Below are positions 1 through 7,452 of a DNA stretch of 32,905 bases, one piece after another. Below the pieces are notes generated by a model, which did not search any database, was not told where the DNA came from, and worked only from the letters and a program-made list of their open reading frames with translations. Numbering within the stretch: position 1 is the stretch's first letter; each line of letters opens with the position of its first letter. Source of the stretch: Cytophagales bacterium (lineage in GTDB: Bacteria; Bacteroidota; Bacteroidia; Cytophagales; Cyclobacteriaceae); the NCBI GenBank assembly GCA_027317105.1, contig DAHVFH010000177.1:1-32905 (forward strand). Reading direction: 5' to 3'. The position numbers and the translations under genes were made by a program.

Positions 1-492
1 CGCGAAGGCTCCAGGGGTAGCATAAAAAAAATTAACCCGTAGGGGGGTACGGACAATCGATAAATTCTTAACCAAAAATAAATTGAAATTTCTCGTTTAT
101 CCCCAAAAAGCTGCAATGTGGGTTAAATATTTTGATGGGGACGAGGAGGAAAAACAAACATTTCGTATCGTCACCTATTGGCGAAAAAAAAGTCACTTTC
201 TAAAATTGAATTGAAAATTTTGTTGCAACCTCTTTAGTAGGGAGACTGTTTCGGCCCATTGCTCATTCCTACACTTGGTCTCACTTGCCTGCTCAGATGC
301 TCGCGGGGACGGTGCTACTCGTCATTGCGAGTACCTGCGGGGGAAGGCGCGAGGTACGCAGCAATCCCCGCGAGGTGGTATTAGTTAAAAGACTGCTTCG
401 GTCCATTGCTCATCCCTGCGCTGGTCCTCGCAGTGACGGATTATTTTAAGAAGACTGCTCCGGCCTTCGCTGATGCTCGCGGTGACTTTAGG
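1..492. other. Intergenic region, no convincing gene
   Basis: No convincing gene begins or ends here. The first 240 bases are AT-rich. One forward frame is open without a good start from about 26 to 214 and ends in a TGA, so it could be the tail of a decayed gene or chance. From 243 to 485 the composition becomes GC-rich and consists of related short repeat copies, described separately. The S9 peptidase gene ends at 493, directly against the last copy. I see no terminator hairpin with a T-run for that gene. Confidence 0.55.
243..485. repeat. Cluster of short dispersed GC-rich repeat copies
   Basis: At least three related units can be read. One starts AGACTGTTTCGGCCCATTGC at 243, one starts AGACTGCTTCGGTCCATTGC at 390 and ends in CGCAGTGACGG near 439, and a shorter one starts AGACTGCTCCGGCC at 452 and ends in CTCGCGGTGAC at 485. 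Between them, 319-373 reads CGTCATTGCGAG...GCAGCAATCCCCGCGAG, which looks like the opposite orientation and contains an inverted repeat GTACCT (331-336)/AGGTAC (352-357). The pattern resembles the CGTCATTGCGAG/GAAGCAATC intergenic repeat type found in many bacterial genomes. It encodes nothing obvious. The family assignment is from memory of the motif. Confidence 0.6.
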
Positions 493-2856
493 TTATTTAT
501 TCAAATTCTCCTCAAACAACTTCAAAATTCGTTTGTACTCGTCTGTCCAACTGCTGGGCTCTACGAAGCCGTGGTTTTCCATCGGGTAGGCGGCCACCTC
601 CCAGTTGTCTTTGCCGAGTTCAATCAAGCGTTGGGATAGGCGCACGGCATCCTGAAAGTGAACATTGGTATCTACCATACCATGGCAGATGAGCAAATGG
701 CCTTTCAACCCTTCAGCATGATAGAGCGGTGAACTTTTTACGTAGGCAATGCTGTCGGCAAAAGGTTCGTTCAGAATGTTGGCTGTGTAAGGATGATTGT
801 AGTGTGCCCAATCCGTTACCGGTCGCAGGGCCGCACCGGCCGCAAACACATCAGGCGTAGTGAACATGCCCATCAATGTGATGAAGCCTCCGTACGAACC
901 ACCATAAACTCCGATACGCTTCGGATCGATGTTGTATTTTTCCACCAGCCATTTCGTTCCATCCACATTGTCGGTTAAGTCTTTGCCACCCATGAAGCGA
1001 TAGATGCCCGTGCGCCAGTCGCGCCCGTAGCCCGCACTGGCACGATAGTCGAGGTCAAGCACCGTGTAGCCTTTATCTACTAACAGGTTGTTGAACATGT
1101 ATTCGCGGAAATAGCTGCTCCACCATTTGTGGGCGTTTTGCAGATAGCCGGCACCGTGCACAAAAACGACTGCCGCGCCATTGGATTTTGTTGGCGTGTA
1201 AACGCGCGCATAAACACCCGCACCATCACGCGCTTTGAAGGTTGTGACTTCGGGCTCGCGCCAGGCATACGAAGAGAATTCTGGAGAAAGCGAACTGGTA
1301 ATTTGTTTTGGTTTGCTGCCGGACTTGTTTTCCTGAATAAATAATTCCCACGGCTTGTTGGAGTAAGAATAGCGATAGGCAATCCATTTTTCATCGGGAG
1401 AGAGTTTCACTTCATGGGCCCCAGTCATGGATGTAATGCGTTCGGCCTTTCCTCCTGTTACCGGAAGTTTATAAAATTGCTTTTCACCTGGATGAACTTC
1501 ATTAGTAACGATGTAAAAATACTTTTTGTCTTTCGAAAGTTGGGCTTGCTGCACTTCATACTTGCCTGAAGTCAGCGCGGTCTTTTTTCCGCTGGTCACA
1601 TCCACGGTGTACAAATGTGAGTACCCCGTTTCTTCTGAATGAAACCATACAGTGGTATTGTTGGTCCAACCTAAATTCGTTCCAGCAAAAAAACCGCCTG
1701 TGCCCGGCCCACCAATCCAGGCCTCATCATGCTGATGGTCGATTAGTTTTAATTTTTGCGTAGCCACATCAAGTGACACGATCCATCGGTCTTTGTTGTC
1801 TTGGGATCGGATGGCCAACACGTTGTTTTTTCCATCCTCACTCCAGATCAGATTTTGAAAAATAACAGGACGCGGTTGCGGCTTGGTTTCTTTCTTGTCT
1901 TTGCTTTCCTTTTCCGGTTTGGCTTTGTAATCTTTTTTGAATTCGGGGGCATCAAAAATTCCGGCAAGTTGATCGGTCTTCACTGAAAGTACCGTGTCTT
2001 TGGCAATGTCGTAAACAAATAGTTCTTGAGCGCCTTGTGCGGCTCCTACTTTTGAGCGTCCCGAAATGTCCTCGGTAAAACCAGATTCGGTAACATAATT
2101 GGGGACGATCGTTTTTTTTGGAGTTACTGTTTTGGTTAGCCGATACGTGACGTATTTACCATCAGGGCTGACTTGCAAGATGCCCACATTTTTGTCATCC
2201 AGATAAATTTCCTTCGGTTGCTTTGGCTTGTCGGCCTTGTCTTTTTTCTCTGTGAGTTTTTTATGGTCATGACGCTCTTTCATCACCTGAAAATAGGCCA
2301 GCTGATCAGCCTCCAGCCATTTTTCCTGTTCAGATAGTTTGGGCTCATGCTTTTTCGTGCCTTTTCTGAAATCAGTGAGTTGTGCAAACGTGCCTGAACC
2401 AATCTCCCAGCTAAACAAATTGTTATTGGCAATAAATAACACTTTCTTTTCATCGCCCGAAAAAGCAGGATTCGATTCGCGTTCAACCGAACGGGTAATC
2501 TGTATGGTTTTATTGGCAGGGATATCCAATAAAAAGATGTCCCCATTTTTTTCATATACTTTTTTAGTTCTGCTCAAATTATAATCGCCAAACAAAGAAG
2601 GGCGTTGTCTTCGGGTCACTGGGCTTACTTTAGCTGGCGTGAGGGTTGTCAGCGAAATTGAGTACAATGAATCGCCCGGAAGTTTTTCAGGGTTCCAGTG
2701 GAAATAAATCTGATTTCCATCTTCACTCCAGTTGACGTTGGATGGCGCCACACCGATCCATTTCGGGTCGCGCATAATTTTCTCAACGGTGAGCGGGGCA
2801 AGTTGTTGGCCGTGGCCAGAAATGGCAATCAAGAGAAAGAAAATCAATTTTTTCAT
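493..2856 (-). CDS. Secreted S9 family prolyl oligopeptidase / DPP-IV-like peptidase
   Basis: A 787-residue serine peptidase predicted to cleave short peptides, probably after proline or alanine, in the periplasm. Residues 1-16 are a signal peptide ending in SGHGQ. Residues about 30-520 form the WD40/DPP-IV-like beta-propeller, with a Lys/Glu/Pro-rich loop near 205-220 and another near 325-345. Residues about 540-787 are the alpha/beta-hydrolase domain. The nucleophile is Ser654 in GGSYGG, Asp729 lies in HGMVDTN and His762 in MENHGF, so the triad is complete and in the usual order. The length is normal for bacterial S9 enzymes. It is divergent from the toxin-antitoxin operon that starts at 2993 and has no co-directional neighbour, so it is probably monocistronic. 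Substrate preference cannot be read from the sequence. Confidence 0.93.
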   Translation of the reverse strand: MKKLIFFLLIAISGHGQQLAPLTVEKIMRDPKWIGVAPSNVNWSEDGNQIYFHWNPEKLPGDSLYSISLTTLTPAKVSPVTRRQRPSLFGDYNLSRTKKVYEKNGDIFLLDIPANKTIQITRSVERESNPAFSGDEKKVLFIANNNLFSWEIGSGTFAQLTDFRKGTKKHEPKLSEQEKWLEADQLAYFQVMKERHDHKKLTEKKDKADKPKQPKEIYLDDKNVGILQVSPDGKYVTYRLTKTVTPKKTIVPNYVTESGFTEDISGRSKVGAAQGAQELFVYDIAKDTVLSVKTDQLAGIFDAPEFKKDYKAKPEKESKDKKETKPQPRPVIFQNLIWSEDGKNNVLAIRSQDNKDRWIVSLDVATQKLKLIDHQHDEAWIGGPGTGGFFAGTNLGWTNNTTVWFHSEETGYSHLYTVDVTSGKKTALTSGKYEVQQAQLSKDKKYFYIVTNEVHPGEKQFYKLPVTGGKAERITSMTGAHEVKLSPDEKWIAYRYSYSNKPWELFIQENKSGSKPKQITSSLSPEFSSYAWREPEVTTFKARDGAGVYARVYTPTKSNGAAVVFVHGAGYLQNAHKWWSSYFREYMFNNLLVDKGYTVLDLDYRASAGYGRDWRTGIYRFMGGKDLTDNVDGTKWLVEKYNIDPKRIGVYGGSYGGFITLMGMFTTPDVFAAGAALRPVTDWAHYNHPYTANILNEPFADSIAYVKSSPLYHAEGLKGHLLICHGMVDTNVHFQDAVRLSQRLIELGKDNWEVAAYPMENHGFVEPSSWTDEYKRILKLFEENLNK

Positions 2857-2939
2857 TTGCTGTTTTTAAGGATCGAAAACTACTGAAAGATATGAACAAT
2901 AGTATGGCGTTTTGTGATGGGAGGCTACATTCTTCTTCG

Positions 2940-2971
2940 TTTGATCGTTTAAAAAATGTGCGCTAACTTTG
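2940..2971 (+). promoter_or_regulatory. Bacteroidota-type promoter of toxin-antitoxin operon 1
   Basis: TTTG at 2940-2943, a 20-base spacer, then TAACTTTG at 2964-2971. This matches the Bacteroidota housekeeping consensus TTTG-N19-21-TAnnTTTG exactly. The antitoxin ATG at 2993 lies 21 bases downstream, which leaves a short leader of roughly 15 bases. Confidence 0.8.
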
Positions 2972-2992
2972 ACTTGTCAAAAAGCAAGAAAA

Positions 2993-3199
2993 ATGAAAGT
3001 ACTCTTAGACATCAAAGACAGTAAAGCTCATCACCTCATGGAAGTGCTGAAGGGGCTTTCGTATGTGAAGGCTAAAACAATTTCGAAAGAAAAGGCGCAA
3101 TTAATTGAAGAAATAAAGGAGGCGGTGGAAAACCTCAAGTTGGTTAAGCAAGGTAAACTCAAGGCTCGTCCTGCGAAAGAACTGTTGGATGAGCTTTAG
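2993..3199 (+). CDS. Antitoxin of type II toxin-antitoxin pair 1
   Basis: A 68-residue charged, helical protein (MKVLLDIKDSKAHHLMEVL...). It is the likely antitoxin of the RelE-type toxin whose gene overlaps its last 11 bases. The start at 2993 is preferred over an in-frame upstream start at 2969 because the upstream start lies inside the -7 promoter box, and because antitoxins of this kind begin MKVLLDIKD. No helix-turn-helix or ribbon-helix-helix motif is clear by eye. The N-terminal beta strand followed by helices fits small Bacteroidota antitoxins found next to RelE toxins. The overlapping reading frames suggest translational coupling. As with other type II modules, the complex probably represses the promoter at 2940, which is inference. 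Confidence 0.75.
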   Translation: MKVLLDIKDSKAHHLMEVLKGLSYVKAKTISKEKAQLIEEIKEAVENLKLVKQGKLKARPAKELLDEL

Positions 3200-3515
3200 T
3201 GTTCTCTCAATTCCTCCTTTTGATAGACAGCTAAAAAGACTCTCAAAAAAATACCCATCACTAAAAAAGGAATTGTCGAGTTTAATAGCGAGGCTGGAAA
3301 TACAACCCGAGCAGGGAAGATCTATTGGAAACGGATGTTACAAAATAAGATTGGCAATTGCTTCCAAAGGAAAAGGCAAAAGTGGCGGGGCACGTATAAT
3401 CACTAATGTTGTTGTTTCAGCAAAAAAAGTCTATCTACTTAGTATTTATGACAAGTCAGAAAAGGAAAATATTTCTGACATTGAACTTGCAGATTTATTG
3501 GAGCAAGCCAAATAG
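3189..3515 (+). CDS. RelE/HigB-type toxin (type II toxin-antitoxin pair 1)
   Basis: A 108-residue basic protein of the RelE superfamily, a family of ribosome-dependent mRNA interferases. The N-terminal part is lysine-rich (RQLKRLSKKYPSLKKEL). The core strand has GGARIITNVV, and the C-terminal strand reads KVYLLSIYDKSEKENIS, the hallmark of the PF06296-like (HigB2-type) branch. The ATG at 3189 overlaps the antitoxin stop by 11 bases, the usual antitoxin-then-toxin order with coupling. The full family length is present and no disruption is seen, so the toxin may be active. The adjacent nuclease gene begins 10 bases after the stop and could receive read-through. Confidence 0.82.
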   Translation: MSFSVLSIPPFDRQLKRLSKKYPSLKKELSSLIARLEIQPEQGRSIGNGCYKIRLAIASKGKGKSGGARIITNVVVSAKKVYLLSIYDKSEKENISDIELADLLEQAK

Positions 3516-3525
3516 GTGCCTTTCC

Positions 3526-4896
3526 ATGTACGCCATTGTCGATATTGAAACTACCGGAGGCCATGCGGCCAACCATCGCATTACAGAAATAGCGATCTAC
3601 CACCATGATGGCATTCAGATCACGGATCATTATCGGTCGCTAATCAACCCGGGCAGGGCAATCCCTCATTTCATCACCGGCCTTACAGGCATCAACTATG
3701 AAATGCTGAAGGAAGCACCGGCCTTTAAAGATATTGCCAACGAGGTATTAGGCTGGCTGAACGGCCGGGTGTTTGTGGCCCACAATGCGCATTTTGATTA
3801 CAGCTTCCTGAAAAAAGAATTTGAGGATGTAGGCATAAGCTGGAATACCAAAAAACTTTGCACCGTACGGTTGTCGCGAAAAATTATTCCGGGGTTGCAT
3901 TCGTACGGGTTGGGGCGATTGGCAGAGAGCCTTGGGATAAAAATACCAGACCGGCACCGTGCAGGTGGTGACGCGTTGGCTACCGCCAAAATTTTTGATA
4001 CGCTCATCAAGCGCGATAACAACGGAACGATCGTAAAAGCCCTGAAAAGAAACTCGGGCGAAATGATCTTGCCACCCAATCTGTCCAAGGAAGAATTCGA
4101 AGTCTTGCCGCCAAAAGCCGGAGTCTATTATTTTTTAGATGGCCGCGGCCAGGTCATTTATGTGGGCAAAGCCATCAATATAAAGAAAAGAATTACCGGA
4201 CATTTTTCAGGCGAGGCGCGCGAATGGAACCGCTCCAACATTCGCAACGAAATCCATCATATCACCTACGAACTTACCGGAAGCGAATTGATTGCCCTCA
4301 TTTTTGAATCGCAGGAAATAAGACGCCTCTGGCCGAGATACAATCTCGCGCAAAAACATAAAGTGGAAGAGTGGGGCGTTTATGATTATGAGGACCGTAA
4401 CGGCTATCTGCGATTTTGTGTCAACTCGATAACCAAAGGCACCCAACCGTTGATCACCTTCAGCACAAAAGGTGATGCCTGGAATTTCTGGTGGGAAAAA
4501 GTAAAAGAGTTTGAGCTTTGCCCGAAACTAAGTGGCTTGCAGTTAGCCAAAGGACTTTGTTTCAGTTATCAATCCGGCTCTTGCGGAGGTGCTTGTCAGG
4601 GCGTGGAGTCTGTAAAAAAATACAATAAGCGGGCTCAAAAAGCAGTAGATTCTTTCAATGAATCAGGCAGTTCGATGGCCATCATTGGGCAAGGGAGAAG
4701 CACCAATGAAAAATCATTGGTACTCCTCGAACGTGGAAACTATGCAGGGTTTGGATTTCTCGATAAAGACGAAGCCCTAATTGATTTTGAAACCGCCCGC
4801 AACTACATCAAACCAAGTCGGGAAAACCGAACGGTTCAAAATCTCATTAACTCTTTTTTGGCGAATCCAAGAGGTGCAGAGATATTAGTATTCTAA
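3526..4896 (+). CDS. DnaQ-like 3'-5' exonuclease fused to GIY-YIG (UvrC/Cho-like) nuclease
   Basis: A 456-residue two-nuclease protein, probably for DNA repair in the cytoplasm. Residues 1-165 form a DEDDh exonuclease like the DNA polymerase III epsilon subunit: DIETTG (Asp6, Glu8), HNAHFD (Asp91) and H144-x4-D149. Residues about 190-275 form a GIY-YIG domain, with GVYYF at 199-203 and IYVGK at 211-215 followed by the basic KKR segment. Cys332, Cys345, Cys353 and Cys357 (C-x12-C-x7-C-x3-C, with SGSCGGACQG) mirror the UvrC cysteine cluster. The start at 3526 is preferred because the exonuclease fold begins MYAIVDIETTG. The longer in-frame extension back to 3406 lies inside the toxin gene and has no domain. 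The downstream TPR gene begins 10 bases later. The substrate is not known from sequence. Confidence 0.88.
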   Translation: MYAIVDIETTGGHAANHRITEIAIYHHDGIQITDHYRSLINPGRAIPHFITGLTGINYEMLKEAPAFKDIANEVLGWLNGRVFVAHNAHFDYSFLKKEFEDVGISWNTKKLCTVRLSRKIIPGLHSYGLGRLAESLGIKIPDRHRAGGDALATAKIFDTLIKRDNNGTIVKALKRNSGEMILPPNLSKEEFEVLPPKAGVYYFLDGRGQVIYVGKAINIKKRITGHFSGEAREWNRSNIRNEIHHITYELTGSELIALIFESQEIRRLWPRYNLAQKHKVEEWGVYDYEDRNGYLRFCVNSITKGTQPLITFSTKGDAWNFWWEKVKEFELCPKLSGLQLAKGLCFSYQSGSCGGACQGVESVKKYNKRAQKAVDSFNESGSSMAIIGQGRSTNEKSLVLLERGNYAGFGFLDKDEALIDFETARNYIKPSRENRTVQNLINSFLANPRGAEILVF

Positions 4897-4906
4897 AGAA
4901 TTCTTT

Positions 4907-5527
4907 ATGGTGTGCATTAAAAAATATTTAATGTTCTTAGGTCTAAGTCTGACACTCCACTCAGTAAGCGCCCAGTTCTTTATTGATAACCTTTATGCCA
5001 GACATGAATGGACCGAGTGGCAACATTATAGCAGGTTGTCCACCACGGCAAATGACTTGCCTTTGATCTGTCAACCTAATCCTATCGCCAAAGAGTTATG
5101 GGGGCAAGGGGAGACTTTACTAATAAATGAGCAAGCTAACCGAGCAAAACTTTGGGAAGAGGAAATAGCTACTTATAAGTTTTGTATTAAAGCCGATTCT
5201 TCATTTTGTGATGCCTATTTTCGATTGGCACAAAGCTTAGTAATGAAATCGGATTGGGTAACAGCCCTTAATATTCTTCAAATAGCCAAGCAAAAATTTC
5301 CAAATGAACCATTGGTGTACATGGGTTTGGGGCAAATATTTTTGGTTTTACAATACCCTTCTCTTGCATTAGCAAATTATAAAAAACTTATTGAGGTGCT
5401 ACCCAAAAGCCCGGAGGGCTACCTCGGTTGCAGTATGTCACTTTTTGAATTAAACCGCGATGAAGAGGCTCTAAAATTTCTTCAGCAAAAGAAAAAAAAG
5501 CACGAATCCAAATTGGACTTACCTTGA
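4907..5527 (+). pseudogene. TPR protein, fragment 1 (signal peptide and first repeats)
   Basis: First of three pieces of what reads as one secreted tetratricopeptide-repeat protein. It has a signal peptide (IKKYLMFLGLSLTLHSVSAQ) and TPR-like helical pairs, e.g. CDAYFRLAQSLVMKSDWVTALNI and PLVYMGLGQIFLVLQYPSLALANYKK. The frame is lost in an eight-A tract at 5492-5499: the C-terminal residues after the lysines (HESKLDLP) do not fit, whereas the +1 frame continues ...STNPNWTYLDLFEGILYYHLY into fragment 2. One A fewer would restore the fusion. The ATG at 4931 is an alternative start that keeps a shorter signal peptide. No partner or substrate can be inferred. It may be a true pseudogene, a phase-variable gene or a sequencing error. 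Confidence 0.72.
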
Positions 5528-5528
5528 T

Positions 5529-6104
5529 TTGTTTGAGGGAATTCTTTACTATCATCTTTACCAAACCGAAAAGTCACTTGCCATCCTTAAGGCCATAGAA
5601 TTAGTGCCAGCAAATCCACCTTATTCTTGGGCTTATTTTACGGGATATTCTCCAAAAGAAGGGTTTCCTGAGTTAAATGGTATAAGAGATTATTATCTAG
5701 GGCTGTGTTATATCGCAAAAGGAGAAACATTTTATAGCAGGGCGTTTCACTTAATTTCCAAGGCAGAAAAGGAAGGCATTATCATCGAGCAAAAGGTTTC
5801 TGAACAACTCGAATTCATGACCCCCGCATTTAATTTGAAAAATCAATCGTTATGGCATTACTATTTAAAGTATCCAACAACCAAAAGAAATTCAGCCAAC
5901 ACTTTGGAAGCAGATGCATTATTCGAGAACAGAAAAACTGAAATGGCGCTTGGTTTATATTCGAAAATCATTAATCAAGATTCGTCAAATGTCTACGCTT
6001 ATGTGAGACTCTCAGAATGCCTTCAGTTAATGAAGCAGCAAAATAAAGCGCTCGAGATTTATGAAGTGGCTTATCGGAAATTCCCTAAAAATAATCAATC
6101 ATGA
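5529..6104 (+). pseudogene. TPR protein, fragment 2 (middle repeats)
   Basis: Middle portion of the broken TPR protein. The open frame has no ATG or ribosome binding site at its beginning, only a TTG at 5529. The coding sense clearly begins upstream, in the +1 frame from the A8 tract. It holds TPR-like helices such as FEGILYYHLYQTEKSLAILKAIEL and AYVRLSECLQLMKQQNKALEIYEVAYRKFP. It ends in a TGA that overlaps the ATG of fragment 3 (ATGA at 6101-6104). The match of the last TPR here to the next one in fragment 3 suggests a missing base near 6095-6100; ...KNNQ(I)MRLLARQF would then read through. No signal peptide is present, so the piece could not be exported by itself. Confidence 0.7.
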
Positions 6105-6553
6105 GGCTTTTAGCCCGGCAATTTATCCGGTTAGATCGCATAGGTTCTGCTTTGCATCTATATCAAGAAATGATCCAAAAGGATTCCTTGGATGAAATAG
6201 CCTACTATCAGGCAGGGATACTGTTAAAACTCTTGAAAAAAGGTAAAGAGGCAGTACTTTTATTAAGAAGAAGTGAGCATCATTTTGGCACCTATGTTCC
6301 ATGGCGGATTGTTTCCCTAGAAGGCGAACTTTATTATTTAGAGGAGAATTTAGCACTGGCGAACTCCTATTTAAAGAATTCAATTATTCCAGGAAGGAAT
6401 GATCCTTACACTAATTATTATTATGGGTTATGCCTTGGGGAATATGGAATACAATCGGATAGCGAAGCTAAAAAATATCTTTACAAGACTATTGAGTTAG
6501 GCGGTGTAATAGATTCAACAACAGAAAAAAAATACGCGTTGATAAAAAGATGA
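6101..6553 (+). pseudogene. TPR protein, fragment 3 (C-terminal repeats)
   Basis: C-terminal 150 residues of the same TPR protein (MRLLARQFIRLDRIGSALHL..., IAYYQAGILLKLLKKGKEAV, YTNYYYGLCLGEYG). It begins in the middle of a TPR helix pair rather than at a domain boundary. This is why I read the ATGA overlap at 6101 as a frameshift scar rather than a designed translationally coupled operon. The two frameshifts cancel: 4907-6553 is 1647 bases, exactly 549 codons, so the repaired product would be 548 residues. Composition is AT-rich, like fragments 1 and 2. Confidence 0.7.
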
Positions 6554-6654
6554 CTTTTTTTGATTATTCTCCATAAGGAGTTACATACTTCGATGACGCT
6601 CACTCCCGCCAGGGTGAAGCAAGCTAATGTTATTGCTTGTGCTTCTTTAAGTCG

Positions 6655-6957
6655 TCAAAGCTGCAACGTCAATTTTAGGTGCCCGCCAAGACCTTGTTGA
6701 ATGATTTTCATAAGAGTAGAAAGTTTAATGTCGGACGAGTTGTTCTCAATTCTTGAGATATAAGATTTGTTAGTCCCGCATTTCTCGGCAAGTTCTTCCT
6801 GAGTCATTCCAAGTTTTGTTCTTGCTTCCTCTAACAATACACCAATTCGGAAAGCCTCAAATTGCTGTTCCCACTGTTCTCTTTTGGGTTGCCCCTTCTT
6901 GCCATATTTCTTGTCAAGAATTTGATCAAGTGTTGTGATGTTGCTTTTAGTTTTCAT
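6655..6957 (-). CDS. XRE-family HTH antitoxin (HigA-like)
   Basis: A 100-residue DNA-binding antitoxin. A variable charged N-terminus is followed by a Cro/C1-type helix-turn-helix at about residues 40-92 (LGMTQEELAEKCGTNKSYISRIENN). The end is short and hydrophobic, GLGGHLKLTLQL, as in HigA proteins that partner Gp49-type toxins. It lies downstream of the toxin gene, the reverse of the usual antitoxin-first order and typical of higBA loci. Its ATG at 6957 is inside the restored toxin reading frame (11-base overlap), which supports the pairing. The antitoxin is intact although the toxin is broken, a common stage in decay of such modules. It probably autorepresses the promoter near 7288-7319, which is inference. 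Confidence 0.85.
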   Translation of the reverse strand: MKTKSNITTLDQILDKKYGKKGQPKREQWEQQFEAFRIGVLLEEARTKLGMTQEELAEKCGTNKSYISRIENNSSDIKLSTLMKIIQQGLGGHLKLTLQL

Positions 6958-7283
6958 TTTGGTATTCCCTCATTATTTTAATTGCTTTTTCCAGTTCTTG
7001 TTGTGGCGTCTTTTGAGTTTTTTTTGAAAAGCGTTCCCGAGGACCACTATATTTCCTTTGTCAAAAAATGAGAAGATGCGATAGATGTTGCTTCCAACTC
7101 CAACCCTGATCTCATAGAGTCCTTTTGTACCTTCCAAATGCTTAAAATATTTTTCTGGAACTTGGCGGGTAACACGAATCAGTTCAGTGTCCATTCAATC
7201 TTTGCCTGAGCAGTATCCGATTGTTCCTGATAAAAATCTATGAAATGTTTCTTATAGGCGATTATTTGTCTCTCAAGCACCAC
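6947..7283 (-). pseudogene. HigB/Gp49-type toxin gene broken by two 1-base deletions
   Basis: RelE-superfamily toxin (phage Gp49-like branch). Only 6973-7194 is an open frame with an ATG (73 residues: VPEKYFKHLEGTKGLYEIRVGVGSNIYRIF). The family N-terminus is present upstream in another frame (ERQIIAYKKHFIDFYQEQ, then AKIEWTLN) and joins if one C is added at about 7182-7183. The family C-terminus (QKKTQKTPQQELEKAIKIM) appears if one A is added to the A8 tract, read as T8 at 7018-7025. With both repairs the frame runs 7283-6947, 112 codons plus stop, normal for the family, and its stop overlaps the antitoxin start. The start is a guess: GTG at 7283 or 7280. As written, the product lacks the N-terminal helices and carries a wrong tail, so it is probably inactive. 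Confidence 0.8.
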
Positions 7284-7287
7284 AATG

Positions 7288-7319
7288 CAAAGTTAACTCT
7301 TCAGACAACTATTTACAAA
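7288..7319 (-). promoter_or_regulatory. Promoter of the broken higBA-type operon
   Basis: Read on the minus strand: TTTG (7319-7316), a 20-base spacer, then TAACTTTG (7295-7288), a perfect match to the Bacteroidota consensus. The reconstructed toxin frame has GTG codons at 7283 and 7280, only a few bases downstream of the -7 box. The transcript would therefore be leaderless or nearly so if one of these is the start. Confidence 0.75.
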
Positions 7320-7452
7320 TCCATTTTTTGTCGAGGCAAGCTGTGGTTGGTCAAGCATCCGCTATGATGTCCGAATCTACTTCCTTCAATAAAAAATAGT
7401 CCCATTAAAAACTTAATTTTTATAATATTGCGGTCTTATCAGAATATGAATT

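Noticed and set aside
1080..1394. Open frame antisense or out of frame within the S9 peptidase gene, and many similar ones over susC, recG and the giant gene
   Set aside because: These are shadows of clearly coding frames. They have no family motifs, and their composition follows the overlapping gene.
3406..3525. N-terminal extension of the exonuclease/GIY-YIG gene
   Set aside because: The extra 40 codons overlap the toxin gene in another frame and have no domain sense. The fold starts at MYAIVDIETTG (3526), so the later ATG is used.
6101..6104. ATGA overlap as evidence of a translationally coupled two-gene operon
   Set aside because: Fragment 3 begins in the middle of a TPR helix pair, lacks a signal peptide, and the combined length repairs to whole codons. 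A frameshift scar explains it better.
6616..6645. Imperfect hairpin GAAGCAAGC...TGCTTC as a terminator between the TPR and antitoxin genes
   Set aside because: The stem has bulges and only three T residues follow. Possible but too weak to list.
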